Source: Bacteroidota bacterium (GTDB lineage: Bacteria; Bacteroidota; Bacteroidia; Flavobacteriales; Flavobacteriaceae). Taken from it: DNA of 64,000 nt. The stretch lies in assembly GCA_018267095.1 (NCBI GenBank), contig JAFDZC010000005.1:124001-188000 (forward strand), in the 5' to 3' direction. The notes under the pieces were generated by a model that was given only the letters and a program-made list of their open reading frames with translations, ran no database searches and had not been told where the DNA came from. The translations under genes were made by a program, and so were the position numbers. Positions 41,067 to 48,666 of this stretch are shown here, piece by piece; within the stretch, counting starts at the first letter, position 1; the number at the start of each line of letters is the position of its first letter.

Positions 41067-43007
41067 ATGAAAAAATTATTTTACCTAGGAGTGCTCCTCA
41101 TTTCTATGAGTTTGAACGCACAGTTTTTTGAAGGATTTGAAAGCGGTGTTTTTCCGCCTGCAGGTTGGTTGGTCACTAATACCGGAGCTACAAACGGTCA
41201 AGTTTGGAGAAATAATATTCCTATTTGGCCTGCATATGAAGGAATCTATTGTGCTTTTGTAGACCGAAGTAATTTTGGTCAAGGAAACACCTCAGAGAAT
41301 TGGTTGATTACCCCGGCCATTACCGTAGGCAACAACAAGGCATTGTCTTTTTACTGTAGACAAGCTGCAATGGGTGACGTTGGTACTTTATACCAAATAA
41401 GGGTGTCAACTACTACGCAAACAGACCTCAACAGTTATACAACAATAGCGACTTGGACAGAATCATCATTTAATCCTCCTATTGACTTCAACCGGATTTC
41501 TTTTTCATTGGCTCCTTATGAAGGCCAAACTGTTTACCTAGCTTTTGTAAAGGTCTTTACGCAACCCACAGCAGCTACTTCGGGCGATCGTTGGTTTTTA
41601 GACAATATAAAAGTTGATGATTTGCAACTGGGTGATACAAATTTAACAACTGTGTGCTTAAGTCAATTACACGGAAATGTCCATTTTTCTGAGGGAACAG
41701 ATTGCAGTGGAACCAGCGTCCCTTGGGGAAATTTCCCATTAACCATCCAAAATGATAATAATATTTTGCAAACGAATACTTCAGTACAAGGGAATTACAT
41801 GGCCAATACCATTGGACAAAATTTGACCATTACACCCAATTTTATCAATCCAAATTATTTTAATGCAACACCCTCAAACTACACTTTTCATTTTACACAG
41901 CCATCAAATTCAGTTGTTGCTGATTTTTGCATCACACCCAACGGAACGCATCCGGATTTAGATATTGCCATAACACCATTACGAAATGCACGCCCTGGAT
42001 TTGATTGTATGTATAAAGTCACCTACCGAAACAAAGGAACCACGGTACAATCAGGTCAAATTAATGTAAACTTTTTGGACGGTGTTTTAGATTTTGTGAG
42101 TGCATCACAAACGCCTGACAATATACAACCCAACAATCTTTGGTGGGATTTTAGCAACTTGGCTCCGTTTGAGACTCGCTATTTTACTTTTAAATTAAAC
42201 TTGAATTCACCACAAGAAACTCCGCCGTCCAATGCTGGAGATATGCTTTATTTCTGGGCGCAAATCAACTCAAATCAAGTTGATGAAACCACAGCAGATA
42301 ATTCGATGACACTCGAGCAAACAGTGGTTAATTCACTGGATCCGAATGACAAGCAAGTTTCTACTGCGCAATACGGAATTATTTGGAGTGAATTACGCGA
42401 TTTGTTCTACACGATTCACTTTCAAAATACCGGAACCGCTAATGCGCAAAAAGTTATCATTACCGATTATTTAAACGCGCAGCTAAATGATGATACAATG
42501 GACTTTGTCGCTTCGAGCCATCCGGTTGAAACCAAATACAATGCAAGCAACCGAAAACTGGAATTTGTATTTGACAACATTAATTTGCCGCCCATGAGTA
42601 CCGATGAAGCAGCCAGCCAAGGTTATGTTAGTTTTAAAATCAAACCGCTAGAAAGCATTCAAGAAGGCGATACGGTTGAAAATACAGCGAATATCTATTT
42701 TGATTTCAACGATCCGATTATCACCAACACCACCTCGACTTGGTTTTATTCGGTTTTGGCCAACCACACTTTTGATGAAAACACTTTAGCGATTTATCCG
42801 AATCCGGTGGAACAAGTATTACATATTCAGAGTAAATCTGGGTTGCTGGTTCAAAAATTAAAAATATACAATCAGTTGGGGCAAATCGTAAAATCGTTTG
42901 AAGACAACTTGAATTCAATCAATGTTTCTGAGCTCAAATCCGGATTGTATTTCATAGAACTTGATACGCAAACCGGAAAAAAAGCACAGAAATTTATCAA
43001 ATTGTAA
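41067..43007 (+). CDS. T9SS-secreted adhesin-like protein with N-terminal jelly-roll domain
   Basis: 646 residues from the ATG at 41067, chosen because the next upstream ATG lies where transcription would begin. A signal peptide (MKKLFYLGVLLISMSLNAQ) is followed by a cleaved-adhesin/MAM-like jelly roll at about 20-185 (FFEGFESGVFPPAGWLVTNTG, ENWLITPAITVGNNKALSFYCRQA, DRWFLDNIKVDD). A middle region has repeat-like Ig strands, including the LDPNDKQVSTAQYGIIW and YTIHFQNTGTANAQKVIITDYL segments typical of the DUF7619-like domain in T9SS proteins. The C-terminus (LAIYPNPVEQVLHIQSKSG..., KAQKFIKL) is a type A sorting domain. A surface adhesin or gliding-associated role is likely. Confidence 0.82.
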   Translation: MKKLFYLGVLLISMSLNAQFFEGFESGVFPPAGWLVTNTGATNGQVWRNNIPIWPAYEGIYCAFVDRSNFGQGNTSENWLITPAITVGNNKALSFYCRQAAMGDVGTLYQIRVSTTTQTDLNSYTTIATWTESSFNPPIDFNRISFSLAPYEGQTVYLAFVKVFTQPTAATSGDRWFLDNIKVDDLQLGDTNLTTVCLSQLHGNVHFSEGTDCSGTSVPWGNFPLTIQNDNNILQTNTSVQGNYMANTIGQNLTITPNFINPNYFNATPSNYTFHFTQPSNSVVADFCITPNGTHPDLDIAITPLRNARPGFDCMYKVTYRNKGTTVQSGQINVNFLDGVLDFVSASQTPDNIQPNNLWWDFSNLAPFETRYFTFKLNLNSPQETPPSNAGDMLYFWAQINSNQVDETTADNSMTLEQTVVNSLDPNDKQVSTAQYGIIWSELRDLFYTIHFQNTGTANAQKVIITDYLNAQLNDDTMDFVASSHPVETKYNASNRKLEFVFDNINLPPMSTDEAASQGYVSFKIKPLESIQEGDTVENTANIYFDFNDPIITNTTSTWFYSVLANHTFDENTLAIYPNPVEQVLHIQSKSGLLVQKLKIYNQLGQIVKSFEDNLNSINVSELKSGLYFIELDTQTGKKAQKFIKL

Positions 43008-43020
43008 AACAATCTAAAAC

Positions 43021-43053
43021 AAAAAAACCGCCTCCAAAAGAAGCGGTTTTTTT
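43021..43053. terminator. Bidirectional terminator between adhesin-like gene and His-rich lipoprotein
   Basis: ACCGC and GCGGT, extended by A and T runs, pair around an 11-nt loop and end in a T-run. It lies between two convergent genes. Confidence 0.8.
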
Positions 43054-43070
43054 ATTAAAATATTTCAATC

Positions 43071-43838
43071 TTAGTGATGATGCGGACCATCGTGCATGTG
43101 CGCGCCATCGTGAATATGCTGATGCAATTGCACGGCCAGCGCATTGTTGCCATCGGTATCGTCCGGGCCAATTTCAATCACACCGTCACCGTCGCCATCT
43201 ACCGCGCTGGATAAATCCACGTGACTCATGATTTGGTTCAAATCAAAATTGAATACCAAGTCGTAGGTTCCATTAGTAATAACCAAGTTTTGATTCGGGT
43301 CCTCGTAATCCATTTCAAATTTCTCATTGAGATTGTGCCAGAATACAAATGGAGTTCCGTTAATAGTTCCGTGTACTTCGAGCGTTTTGTTGAACATCGG
43401 CGAAGCGCTGTCCAAACTCGGACTCATTTTGAATTCAACTTCTTCATAAGTTCCGTTGGGAATGCTTACCGAAGTAACAGGAGCGGTTGTGTTGAGCAAA
43501 TCGAGCACCCACGGACCTTGCAATTCGTTGGTGTCGTCGCTGTTAAAAAACCCGTGATCGTCATCGCCGTCCATATGACCATTGTCGTGGCCATTGTGCT
43601 CGTGACCGTGGCCATGCTCATCTTGTGCATTGAATTCAATTTCGCGGATGTTCACCACAAAGCTGGTGATGTCAATAGCCGCAGCATTGGCATTGCGCCC
43701 GGCTGAACTGTTGTACGTAGCCGTGGCACTAATTTGAAGCGTTCCGTTATTCGACGATGAGCTGCTGCTGTCACTCGAACACGAGACCATCAACAAGAAC
43801 ACTCCTAAAACCGGCATTAAAGTTTTTAAGTTTTTCAT
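43071..43838 (-). CDS. His/Asp-rich lipoprotein, DUF4382-like
   Basis: 255 residues with a lipoprotein signal (LLMVSCSSDS, Ser-rich linker). The core (LQISATATYNSSAGRNANAAAIDITSFVVNIREIEF, GPWVLDLLNTTAPVTSVSIPNGTYEEVEFKMSPS) resembles the DUF4382 surface-lipoprotein family. A His/Asp-rich insertion at about residues 74-92 (GHGHEHNGHDNGHMDGDDDH) and a His-rich C-terminus (HQHIHDGAHMHDGPHHH) could bind Zn, Cu or Ni. An Asp-rich loop DGDGDGVIEIGPDDTDGN looks like an EF-hand or dockerin-type calcium site. No metal transporter lies beside it, so the metal link is inference. Confidence 0.72.
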   Translation of the reverse strand: MKNLKTLMPVLGVFLLMVSCSSDSSSSSSNNGTLQISATATYNSSAGRNANAAAIDITSFVVNIREIEFNAQDEHGHGHEHNGHDNGHMDGDDDHGFFNSDDTNELQGPWVLDLLNTTAPVTSVSIPNGTYEEVEFKMSPSLDSASPMFNKTLEVHGTINGTPFVFWHNLNEKFEMDYEDPNQNLVITNGTYDLVFNFDLNQIMSHVDLSSAVDGDGDGVIEIGPDDTDGNNALAVQLHQHIHDGAHMHDGPHHH

Positions 43839-44004
43839 TGTGATTTGAGTTTTAAATTAATAATGGTTGGTTTCTTTCAAAACAAATACACCATGATAAA
43901 CCCTAATTTGATGTTTGTTAAAATCATTTTCATGAATTCTATACAGATGCAATAAAGCGCTGAATTTGGCAAAAACATCCGCTCTATTATTAGCAAACTT
44001 TGTC

Positions 44005-44012
44005 TACTTTTG
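44005..44012 (+). promoter_or_regulatory. rlmD: TANNTTTG -7 element of rlmD
   Basis: TACTTTTG lies 4 bases before the ATG at 44017. This spacing would give an almost leaderless transcript, so the call is weaker than the others. Confidence 0.35.
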
Positions 44013-44016
44013 CGCC

Positions 44017-45432
44017 ATGGGAAGAAAAAAAACCGACAAGATTATTTTTGAAGACATACGCATTACCGATGCCGGAGCCAAAGGCGTTTCGGTGGCCAAA
44101 GCACCCGACGGAAAAGTAATTTTTGTGCCGAATGTAGTACCCGGCGATGTAGCCGATATCCAAACTTTTAAAAAACGAAAAGCCTACTACGAAGGAAAAG
44201 CCATCCGCATCAAAGAATTTTCTACCGATCGCGTCGAACCGGTTTGCCAACATTTTGGGGTTTGCGGCGGATGTAAATGGCAAAACATGCGCTACGACAA
44301 GCAATTGCAGTACAAACACAACGAAGTGCAAAATCATTTGCAGCGAATTGGCAAAGTAGAACTTCCGGAATTTGAACCGATTTTAGGCTCGGCCGAGCAG
44401 TTTTTTTACCGCAACAAAATGGAGTTTGGTTTTTCCAATTCTCGATGGTTAACCCAAGCTGAAATTGACAGTGACGATAACCACGAGAATCGCAATGCAG
44501 TTGGTTTTCACATTCCGAAAATGTGGGATAAAATCCTTGACATTACCCATTGTCATCTGCAACAAGACCCATCAAATGACATCCGAAATGCAATTCGCGC
44601 TTATGCCAACGAGCACAACTTGGCGTTTTACGATCCGCGCAACCGAGCCGGATTACTCAGAACCCTAATGATCAGAACCGCATCCACCGGAGAAATCATG
44701 GTGCTCATTCAGTTTTTTGAAGAACAGAAAACCCAGCGCGAAGCTTTGCTCAATTATCTGATCGAAACTTTCCCGCAAATTACCTCGCTGCAATACGTCA
44801 TCAACGGCAAAGCCAACGATACCATATACGACCAAGACGTTATTTGTTACCACGGACGCGATTATATTATTGAAGAAATGGAAGGCTTGCAGTTCAGCAT
44901 CAATGCCAAATCATTTTATCAGACCAATTCGGCACAAGCCTATGAATTGTACAAAATCACGCGTGAATTTGCCGAGTTAACCGGCGCTGAAACTGTATAT
45001 GATTTATATACCGGAACCGGAACCATCGCGCAATTCGTTTCCCAAAAAGCCAAAAAGGTCATTGGTGTCGAAAGCGTTCCTGAAGCTATTGCCGATGCCA
45101 AAGAAAATGCCCAAAGAAACAACATCACCAATTGCGAATTTTTTGTGGGCGATATGAAAGCCGTATTCAACGATGCTTTTATTGCGCGCCACGGACAGCC
45201 TGACGTCATTATTACCGATCCGCCGCGCGACGGTATGCACAAAGACGTCATTGATCAATTGCTTAAAATTGCACCGGAGCGAATTGTTTATGTGAGTTGT
45301 AACTCTGCTACACAGGCGCGCGATTTGGCGCTTTTAGATGCAAAATACCGCGTTGCACGCGTGCGTCCGGTGGATATGTTTCCGCAAACGCATCATGTAG
45401 AAAATGTTGTACTTTTACAGCGCAAAAACTGA
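44017..45432 (+). CDS. rlmD: 23S rRNA uracil-C5-methyltransferase, RlmD/TrmA class
   Basis: 471 residues from the ATG at 44017. The upstream frame contains no recognisable sequence. An N-terminal TRAM domain (KGVSVAKAPDGKVIFVPNVVPGDVADIQ) is followed by Cys77, Cys83 and Cys86 (CQHFGVCGGCKW), with a fourth Cys in ITHCHL, that hold a [4Fe-4S] cluster as in RlmD. The AdoMet core has YDLYTGTGTIAQF, then DPPRDGMHKDVI and the catalytic Cys in VYVSCNSATQARD. The enzyme methylates U1939 in E. coli; related RlmC or TrmA functions are possible. It is followed 14 bases after its stop by the DUF6452 gene. Confidence 0.88.
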   Translation: MGRKKTDKIIFEDIRITDAGAKGVSVAKAPDGKVIFVPNVVPGDVADIQTFKKRKAYYEGKAIRIKEFSTDRVEPVCQHFGVCGGCKWQNMRYDKQLQYKHNEVQNHLQRIGKVELPEFEPILGSAEQFFYRNKMEFGFSNSRWLTQAEIDSDDNHENRNAVGFHIPKMWDKILDITHCHLQQDPSNDIRNAIRAYANEHNLAFYDPRNRAGLLRTLMIRTASTGEIMVLIQFFEEQKTQREALLNYLIETFPQITSLQYVINGKANDTIYDQDVICYHGRDYIIEEMEGLQFSINAKSFYQTNSAQAYELYKITREFAELTGAETVYDLYTGTGTIAQFVSQKAKKVIGVESVPEAIADAKENAQRNNITNCEFFVGDMKAVFNDAFIARHGQPDVIITDPPRDGMHKDVIDQLLKIAPERIVYVSCNSATQARDLALLDAKYRVARVRPVDMFPQTHHVENVVLLQRKN

Positions 45433-45445
45433 TTTTGATTTTGCT

Positions 45446-45961
45446 ATGAACATGAAAAAAACAGCCTTGCTCGGTTTGCTCTTATCAATTTTTGCCCTCG
45501 GATGCGAGAAAGACGACATCTGTAGCGATACCACGCCCACCACTCCGAGGCTGATTATTGACTTTTATGATTTCAGCAATCCAACATTGAGTAAAAATGT
45601 GACCAACTTGGCCATCATCGGCGAAGGAATGGAAACGCCTTACCAAACGTATAATGGCGTAAGCAAAATTCAAGTTCCGCTGGATGTCTCGCAAAATCTC
45701 TCTAAATATCAATTCGTGCTCAATTACGGCAACAGTAATGCGGCTTTTGTCAATACCGATTTGATGGAGTTTGATTACAGCCGTTTACAAGTATATGTGT
45801 CTAGAGCTTGCGGCTACAAAACTCTGTTTACTTTGAGCGACACCACACCTTTTATTCATACCGATGCCGCAACGCCAGACGGTTTGTGGATGCGCAATAT
45901 TACTGTAGTTGAACCCGCCATTTCAAGCGAAAATGAAACACACCTTACCATTTCTTTTTAG
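45446..45961 (+). CDS. DUF6452-like lipoprotein
   Basis: 171 residues from the ATG at 45446. The lipobox LSIFALGCEKDD gives a lipidated Cys near residue 20. The mature part is a beta-rich single domain with CEKDDICSDTTPTTPRLIIDFYDF and YGNSNAAFVNTDLMEFDYSRLQVYVSRACGYKTLF, matching a flavobacterial family recognised as DUF6452. Its function is unknown. It overlaps the next gene by 29 bases in a different frame, and both lie in tandem after rlmD, so they are probably one operon. Confidence 0.75.
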   Translation: MNMKKTALLGLLLSIFALGCEKDDICSDTTPTTPRLIIDFYDFSNPTLSKNVTNLAIIGEGMETPYQTYNGVSKIQVPLDVSQNLSKYQFVLNYGNSNAAFVNTDLMEFDYSRLQVYVSRACGYKTLFTLSDTTPFIHTDAATPDGLWMRNITVVEPAISSENETHLTISF

Positions 45962-46661
45962 TTTGCTGATGCTGAGCTCGGCGATGGTTTTTGCGCAAGA
46001 AAAAGCGGAAAAACCCAAAGATTCTGCGGCCGTCAAAACCAATCGCTATGGCATTCGCACGGGTGTTGATTTGTTCAAAATTGCCCGATCCTCTTATGAA
46101 AAAGACTACAAAGGCTTCGAAGTGGTAGGCGATTATCGATTGACCAAAAAATATTATCTGGCCGGCGAAATTGGCAACGAAAACAAAACCACCGATGATG
46201 ACCGACTGAACTTTACCACCAAAGGAACCTATTTTAAAGTCGGCTTTGATTACAACTTATACGAGAATTGGCTCGACATGGAAAACATGGTCTACATCGG
46301 TATGCGCTATGGTGTGAGTGCTTTTAGCCAAACCTTGAACAGCTATAAAATCTACAATCGCTATCAGTATTTCACGCCCACACAAACTATAGAATCAGGC
46401 GAAAAATTTGACGGCTTATCTGCACAATGGGTTGAAGTGGTGGCGGGAGTCAAAGCCAAAATCATCAACAATTTCTACTTAGGATTTAGCTTCAGAATCA
46501 ACAAACTCGTGAGCAACAAAAAGCCAGACGGATTTGACAACCTTTACATTCCGGGCTTTAACCGCACTTATGACGGAACTTTTGGCGCAGGTTTCAATTA
46601 TACGCTCTCGTATATGATTCCGATTTATAAGAAGAAAGTTCCGGTAAAAATTACGAATTAG
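45933..46661 (+). CDS. DUF6048 outer-membrane beta-barrel-like protein
   Basis: 242 residues from the ATG at 45933; upstream codons overlap the previous gene and do not add signal-peptide features. The signal peptide spans about 1-24 (SSAMVFAQE). The remainder (NRYGIRTGVDLFKIARSSYEKDYKGFEVVGDYRLTKKYYLAGEIGNENKTT, TYFKVGFDYNLYENWLDMENMVYIGMRYGVSAFSQTL) has alternating aromatic strands that suggest a small outer membrane barrel and fits the flavobacterial DUF6048 family. The last codons run into the 7-bp ATTACGA array, so its C-terminus may have been altered by insertion of the neighbouring element. Confidence 0.75.
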   Translation: MKHTLPFLFSLLMLSSAMVFAQEKAEKPKDSAAVKTNRYGIRTGVDLFKIARSSYEKDYKGFEVVGDYRLTKKYYLAGEIGNENKTTDDDRLNFTTKGTYFKVGFDYNLYENWLDMENMVYIGMRYGVSAFSQTLNSYKIYNRYQYFTPTQTIESGEKFDGLSAQWVEVVAGVKAKIINNFYLGFSFRINKLVSNKKPDGFDNLYIPGFNRTYDGTFGAGFNYTLSYMIPIYKKKVPVKITN

Positions 46662-46698
46662 AAATTACGAATTAGAAATTACGAATTACGAATTAAAA
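46650..46698 (+). repeat. Left 7-bp array (ATTACGA/ATTAGAA units)
   Basis: Seven adjacent 7-bp units: ATTACGA, ATTAGAA, ATTACGA, ATTAGAA, ATTACGA, ATTACGA, ATTAAAA. The array includes the stop codon of the DUF6048 gene. The same unit occurs in opposite orientation beyond the four-helix-bundle gene. Confidence 0.8.
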
Positions 46699-46699
46699 A

Positions 46700-46728
46700 T
46701 CAGGTGTTTTTATTGTGTAATGCTCTAA
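46700..46728 (-). pseudogene. Relic of the 3' end of a four-helix-bundle gene
   Basis: Read on the minus strand this matches the tail of the adjacent gene: TTA-CRY-AAY-AAR-AAC-ACC-TGA, encoding a degenerate L-x-N-K-N-T-stop. It is preceded on the plus strand by the same ATTAAAAATCAGGTGTT junction. Only ~29 bases remain; the call rests on this short match. Confidence 0.45.
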
Positions 46729-46752
46729 TATATCATTCCATTTCTGGTAAAA

Positions 46753-46780
46753 ATTACGAATTATAAATTACAAATTAAAA
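46753..46780 (+). repeat. Second left 7-bp array
   Basis: Four 7-bp units (ATTACGA, ATTATAA, ATTACAA, ATTAAAA) lead directly to the stop codon of the four-helix-bundle gene at 46782. The preceding TGGTAAAAATTACGAATTA-like sequence nearly repeats that at 46643. Confidence 0.7.
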
Positions 46781-46781
46781 A

Positions 46782-47138
46782 TCAGGTGTTCTTGTTACGT
46801 AATGTCTTTTGGATTGAGCCGATAATTTTTAAAAGTTCATCGGCATCACAAATCAAACTTTCACTTTCGGTTTTATCTATGTAATTTGTATCTGTCAATA
46901 ATCTAATCCAAAAGAGTGTTTCTCTAGCTTCTTTGTATGCAATAGAAAGCTTAGATAAAAAGTCTTTCTCAGATTGACCTCCAATCGCCTCTTCTATATT
47001 AGCTGCAATAGACGTTCCTGATCGAAGCAGTTGCTTACTTAAGACGTATTCTTTATTATTCTCACACAATTGTTTATATAATTTAACAATCCTGACAGCA
47101 AAAGCATAACTCTTAATTTGTACAACATTTTCTTTCAT
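46782..47138 (-). CDS. Four-helix-bundle protein (23S rRNA intervening-sequence protein family)
   Basis: 118 residues from the ATG at 47138; a TTG two codons earlier is not needed. The family signature LLRSGTSIAANIEEA is at about residues 37-51, with the usual SYAFAVRIVKLYKQL start and FLSKLSIAYKEARETLFWIRLL helix. Relatives form homopentameric four-helix bundles. They were first found in 23S rRNA intervening sequences and occur alone in intergenic regions of many Bacteroidota genomes, with unknown function. No reverse transcriptase or variable-repeat target lies nearby, so a role as a DGR accessory protein (Avd) is not supported. The gene is framed by ATTACGA-type 7-bp arrays in opposite orientations, unlike any other gene here. 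Confidence 0.87.
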   Translation of the reverse strand: MKENVVQIKSYAFAVRIVKLYKQLCENNKEYVLSKQLLRSGTSIAANIEEAIGGQSEKDFLSKLSIAYKEARETLFWIRLLTDTNYIDKTESESLICDADELLKIIGSIQKTLRNKNT

Positions 47139-47165
47139 ACACAAATTGGTAATTTATGATCTACA

Positions 47166-47228
47166 ATTCGTAATTCGTAATTCGTAATTCGTAATTCGTA
47201 ATTCGTAATTCGTAATTCGTAATTCGTA
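47166..47228 (+). repeat. Right 7-bp array, nine exact ATTCGTA units
   Basis: Nine perfect tandem copies of ATTCGTA (47166-47228). The unit is the reverse complement of TACGAAT, so the array lies inverted with respect to those at 46650 and 46753. It fills the gap between the four-helix-bundle gene start and the stop codon of the small membrane protein gene. Confidence 0.9.
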
Positions 47229-47229
47229 A

Positions 47230-47466
47230 TTATTTAATTTTCCGAAATCCTTTCAAAAAAATCCAACGCATAAAAATGTGCTCACCGTCATTGGTTTTTA
47301 CGGCTTGAAATTGCGGAGCCAACAAGGTTCCGGCTACAAAAGCCGTAAACATCAGCCACATGCCGGACAAGTGTGAATACGATTTTAAAATGAGTTGCAA
47401 TCCGATAAAAATAGCTCCGAAACTAAGCAATTGATAAACAAGTGCGCGTATTTGTAGTTTAGACAT
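47230..47466 (-). CDS. Small two-helix membrane protein
   Basis: 78 residues. Two hydrophobic segments are apparent, at about 7-26 (ALVYQLLSFGAIFIGLQLIL) and 35-53 (MWLMFTAFVAGTLLAPQFQAV), with a charged tail ending in FLKGFRKIK. No family is recognised. It lies between the 7-bp array and the THUMP methyltransferase, with a 2-base gap to the latter on the same strand, so it is probably translated from the same transcript. Its stop codon directly touches the end of the repeat array. Confidence 0.6.
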   Translation of the reverse strand: MSKLQIRALVYQLLSFGAIFIGLQLILKSYSHLSGMWLMFTAFVAGTLLAPQFQAVKTNDGEHIFMRWIFLKGFRKIK

Positions 47467-47468
47467 AA

Positions 47469-48641
47469 TTAATTTTCATTGTAGTTAGGATTAAACTTCG
47501 CCCGCTTGCTACCTTCGTACATTTCATACTTCACGAGTCTCGCTTCTAAGCTTCCATTGTAGAGTTTTATTTTGCGCGAAGGCTTGAGCCCGACGAATTT
47601 CAAAGCTTCTAAATTGGCGGTAATAAACCAAGCGTTCGTGCCTGGATAATTCTGTTTTAGAGTATCGCCTATTTCACGGTAAAAGCGTTCCAATTGAATA
47701 TCCAATCGCTCGCCATATGGCGGATTAAAAACCATATGCAGCGGGCCTTGCGTTTCTTTTTGTGTATCAAAAAAGTTGCGCTCTTGCACTGAAATATACT
47801 CGCTCAAATTGGCATTAGCAATATTGTCTTTGGCTTTTTGCACGGCACTCGGCGCTTTGTCATAACCTTTGATGGTGTATCTGAATTCGCGCGTGCGATT
47901 GAGCAACGAATCGGTCACTTTGTCAAACAAATCGGCATCCCAATCAGGCCATTTTTCAAAGGCAAATTCACGGCGGTTGATATTGGCCGGAATATTACAC
48001 GCAATCATCGCGGCTTCTACGAGCAAAGTTCCGCTGCCACACATCGGATCCAGAAAATCGCTCTGACCTTCCCAACCCGAAAGCAACAACATACCGGCCG
48101 CCAATACTTCATTAATCGGAGCAATATTCGTAGCCGTTCGGTAACCTCGGTGGTGCAATGAAGCGCCTGAAGTATCCAGTGAAACCGACACCTGATCGCG
48201 ATCAATGTGTACGTGAATACGCAAATCCGGTCGATCTTTGTCAATGCTCGGACGCACTCCGGTTTTAGCGCGAAACTGATCGACAATTGCGTCTTTGGTT
48301 TTGAGCGCTACAAACTGCGAATGCGTAAAATGCTCTGAATGCACGGTCACATCCACCACAAAAGTTTGGTTATCGAGTAGATATTTTGACCAATCAATTT
48401 CAGAAATTCCTTTGTACAGAAGTGTATCGTTAAAAGCGCGAAAACGGTGAATCGGCTTGAGAATTTTGAGCGCTGTACGCAGTGCCAAATTGGCTTTGTA
48501 CATAAAACCTTTGTCGCCTTTAAAGTTCACCACGCGCAATCCGGCTTGAACTTCTTGTGCGCCCAAAGCTTTGAGTTCGGCAGCCAAGATTTCTTCAAAA
48601 CCAAAAAAGGTCTTGGCGATCATCTTAAAATTATTTTCCAT
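47469..48641 (-). CDS. THUMP-domain RNA methyltransferase, RlmL-like
   Basis: 390 residues from the ATG at 48641. An N-terminal THUMP domain at about 45-160 (FKMIAKTFFGFEEILAAELKALGAQEV, HSEHFTHSQFVALKTKDAIVDQF, DLRIHVHIDRDQVSVSLDTSGASLHHRGYR) is followed by an AdoMet-binding core with FLDPMCGSGTLLVEAAMIA and the catalytic-type NPPYGERL motif. The layout fits the N-terminal half of E. coli RlmL, which makes m2G2445 in 23S rRNA. The RlmK half (C-terminal methyltransferase) is absent, as is usual in other phyla. It lies 2 bases before the small membrane protein gene. Confidence 0.87.
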   Translation of the reverse strand: MENNFKMIAKTFFGFEEILAAELKALGAQEVQAGLRVVNFKGDKGFMYKANLALRTALKILKPIHRFRAFNDTLLYKGISEIDWSKYLLDNQTFVVDVTVHSEHFTHSQFVALKTKDAIVDQFRAKTGVRPSIDKDRPDLRIHVHIDRDQVSVSLDTSGASLHHRGYRTATNIAPINEVLAAGMLLLSGWEGQSDFLDPMCGSGTLLVEAAMIACNIPANINRREFAFEKWPDWDADLFDKVTDSLLNRTREFRYTIKGYDKAPSAVQKAKDNIANANLSEYISVQERNFFDTQKETQGPLHMVFNPPYGERLDIQLERFYREIGDTLKQNYPGTNAWFITANLEALKFVGLKPSRKIKLYNGSLEARLVKYEMYEGSKRAKFNPNYNEN

Positions 48642-48666
48642 CAATTGTATTTGTCAGTAATGAAAA

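Noticed and set aside
46782-47138. Diversity-generating retroelement accessory protein (Avd)
   Set aside because: The fold is similar, but there is no reverse transcriptase, template repeat or variable gene in the window.
47166-47228. Regular array that might be a CRISPR
   Set aside because: The nine units are only 7 bp and adjacent, with no unique spacers, and no cas genes are near. It is a simple tandem repeat.
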